Shown: positions 4,416-5,678 of the stretch, one piece after another | Position numbering within the stretch: the first letter of the stretch is position 1 | How the letters are laid out: each line of letters begins with the position of its first letter | Assembly: GCA_017557265.1 (NCBI GenBank) | Contig: JAFZAM010000141.1 | Span: 1-5,678, forward strand | Direction: 5' to 3' | DNA length: 5,678 nucleotides | Source: Oscillospiraceae bacterium | GTDB lineage: Bacteria > Bacillota > Clostridia > Oscillospirales > Oscillospiraceae | Program-made: the position numbers and the translations under genes | Notes under the pieces: model-generated | Database searches by the model: none | What the model was told of the DNA's origin: nothing | Seen by the model: only the letters and a program-made list of their open reading frames with translations

Positions 4416-5678
4416 ATGGGCGGTTTCTTCGGCGTCACCTCAAAGCGCGACGCTGTCATCGACGTATTTTTCGGCACAGACTACCATTCCCACCTCGGCA
4501 CGCGCCGCGGCGGCATGGCCGCGTGGGAACCCGAGATAGGGCTCCAGCGCGAGATACACAACATCTCCAACTCCCCGTTCCGCACCAAGTTCGAGGGCAT
4601 AACCGACGAGATGCGCGGATGCGCCTGCATAGGCTGCATCAGCGACACCGACCCGCAGCCCCTGCTCATCCGCTCCGCGCAGGGAACTTACGCGATATGC
4701 GTGACGGGCAAGATAAACAACGCCGACGAGCTGGCTGAAAAGCACCTCGCGGGCGGCGGACATTTCAACGCCATGACCGGCGGCAAGGTCAACAGCACCG
4801 AGCTCGCCGCGGCCATGATAGACAAGAAGCCCACCATCGCCGAGGGCATCCGATTCGCTCAGGAGCAGATCGACGGGTCGCTGACGATACTCATTCTCCG
4901 CGAGGGCGGCGAGCTCGTCGTGGCAAGGGATCGGCTCGGGCGGCTCCCCGTCCTTCTCGGGAAGAACGACGAAGGACGCTGCGTCACCTTCGAGTCCTTC
5001 GTCTTCCCCAAGCTCGGATATACGATGGATTACGAGCTCGGGCCGGGCGAGATAGTGAGCCTCACGCCCGACGGCATGACGCAGCTCGCCCCTCCGGGCG
5101 ACAAGAAGCGCATCTGCGCCTTCCTCTGGACCTATTTCGGCTATCCGAACTCCACTTACGAGGGCGTGAACGTTGAGGTCATGCGCTACAGAAACGGCGC
5201 CTCCATGGCCTTCGCCGACAGAGCCGCCGGCGTCGCGCAGGACATCGACTTCGTCTCCGGAGTGCCCGATTCCGGCACGCCCCACGCCATAGGCTACGCA
5301 AACGCAAGCGGCATTCATTTCGCGAGGCCGTTTATAAAATACACGCCGACCTGGCCGCGCAGCTTCATGCCGACCAATCAGGCCGAGCGCAACAGAGTCG
5401 CCAAGATGAAGCAGATCCCCGTCCACGAGCTCATTGAGGGGCGCAAGCTCCTCTTCGTCAACGACAGCATAGTCCGCGGGACGCAGCTTCGCGAGACGGT
5501 CGACTTCCTCTATGAAAACGGAGCGGACGAGGTCCACATGCGTTCGGCATGCCCGCCGATCATGTATTCGTGCAAATATCTCAACTTCTCCGAGAGCAAG
5601 TCCGAGATGGAGTTCATCGCCCGCCAGACTGCGGCCGAGCTCGAGGGCGACAAGAGCCTCGAGCACCTTGACGAATAC
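4416..5678 (+). CDS. purF: PurF-like amidophosphoribosyltransferase lacking the catalytic cysteine; 3' end cut off by the window edge
   Basis: Related to glutamine PRPP amidotransferase, the first committed enzyme of purine synthesis (PRPP to phosphoribosylamine). 421 codons are visible with no stop; ordinary PurF is about 450-510 residues. The N-terminal half follows the class II glutaminase fold. It begins MGGFFGV, then has HLGTRRGG (26-33), IGCISD (72-77), TGKINNADEL (97-106) and NSTEL (126-130). Canonical PurF begins MCG and has IGH-RY, HNG and SDSE at these places, so the nucleophile Cys and the Arg, Asn and Asp that handle glutamine are replaced. The C-terminal half is a recognisable phosphoribosyltransferase: YFGYPNS (240-246), VPDSGTPHAIGYA (283-295), then FARPFIKYTPTWPRSFMP (302-319) and the PRPP loop NDSIVRGTQLRET (349-361), where Asn349 replaces the usual Asp. 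C234 and C386 align with Fe-S cluster cysteines of B. subtilis PurF. It likely makes phosphoribosylamine from ammonia or with a partner, but this is inference. The symbol reflects family, not proven function. Confidence 0.85.
   Translation, partial: MGGFFGVTSKRDAVIDVFFGTDYHSHLGTRRGGMAAWEPEIGLQREIHNISNSPFRTKFEGITDEMRGCACIGCISDTDPQPLLIRSAQGTYAICVTGKINNADELAEKHLAGGGHFNAMTGGKVNSTELAAAMIDKKPTIAEGIRFAQEQIDGSLTILILREGGELVVARDRLGRLPVLLGKNDEGRCVTFESFVFPKLGYTMDYELGPGEIVSLTPDGMTQLAPPGDKKRICAFLWTYFGYPNSTYEGVNVEVMRYRNGASMAFADRAAGVAQDIDFVSGVPDSGTPHAIGYANASGIHFARPFIKYTPTWPRSFMPTNQAERNRVAKMKQIPVHELIEGRKLLFVNDSIVRGTQLRETVDFLYENGADEVHMRSACPPIMYSCKYLNFSESKSEMEFIARQTAAELEGDKSLEHLDEY

Noticed and set aside
3839..4738. 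Plus-strand open frame of 299 codons overlapping purE and purF in another frame
   Set aside because: Its product is extremely Arg/His-rich, typical of an out-of-frame reading of GC-rich codons, and purE with its RBS occupies the same DNA.
4440..5666. Long minus-strand open frame of 408 codons opposite the purF-like gene
   Set aside because: It is the antisense shadow of a GC-rich gene. The plus-strand frame has an RBS and recognisable PurF motifs; the antisense product shows no known motif and runs against the purine operon.

Overview
The window looks like part of a chromosome from a GC-rich member of class Clostridia (Bacillota). The basis is the gene order dgt-dnaG-rpoD, which is the clostridial form of the macromolecular synthesis operon. 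RpoD also resembles Bacillus/Clostridium SigA very closely through region 2. The PurF-like protein is of a divergent kind that I associate with gut Clostridia (Oscillospiraceae or Lachnospiraceae-like), but that last point is from memory. Coding DNA is GC-rich with frequent ATA isoleucine codons, and every gene has a purine-rich ribosome binding site.

Minus strand, 3653 down to 1: three genes in one tight operon. dgt is an HD-domain dNTP triphosphohydrolase. It is followed after 10 bases by dnaG (primase), and after another 21 bases by rpoD (primary sigma factor). rpoD runs off the left edge, so its promoter-reading C-terminal part is not visible.

Middle, 3654-3893: a 240-base AT-rich divergent intergenic region. 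It holds a well-spaced sigma-A type promoter reading right toward purE and a less clear promoter zone reading left toward dgt. A GTATTAT-based motif occurs three times there. I see no riboswitch.

Plus strand, 3894 to 5678: purE (N5-CAIR mutase, class I), then after 30 bases a purF-like gene that is open to the right edge with 421 codons visible. They form the start of a purine operon.

The point most worth attention is the PurF-like protein. It keeps the phosphoribosyltransferase half and the outline of the N-terminal glutaminase fold. However, it lacks the N-terminal catalytic cysteine (Met-Gly-Gly instead of Met-Cys-Gly) and the residues that bind glutamine and form the oxyanion hole. It probably cannot use glutamine by itself. 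Its PRPP loop also carries Asn where Asp is usual. Apart from that, the window is ordinary core chromosome: no mobile elements, CRISPR arrays, rRNA or tRNA genes were seen.
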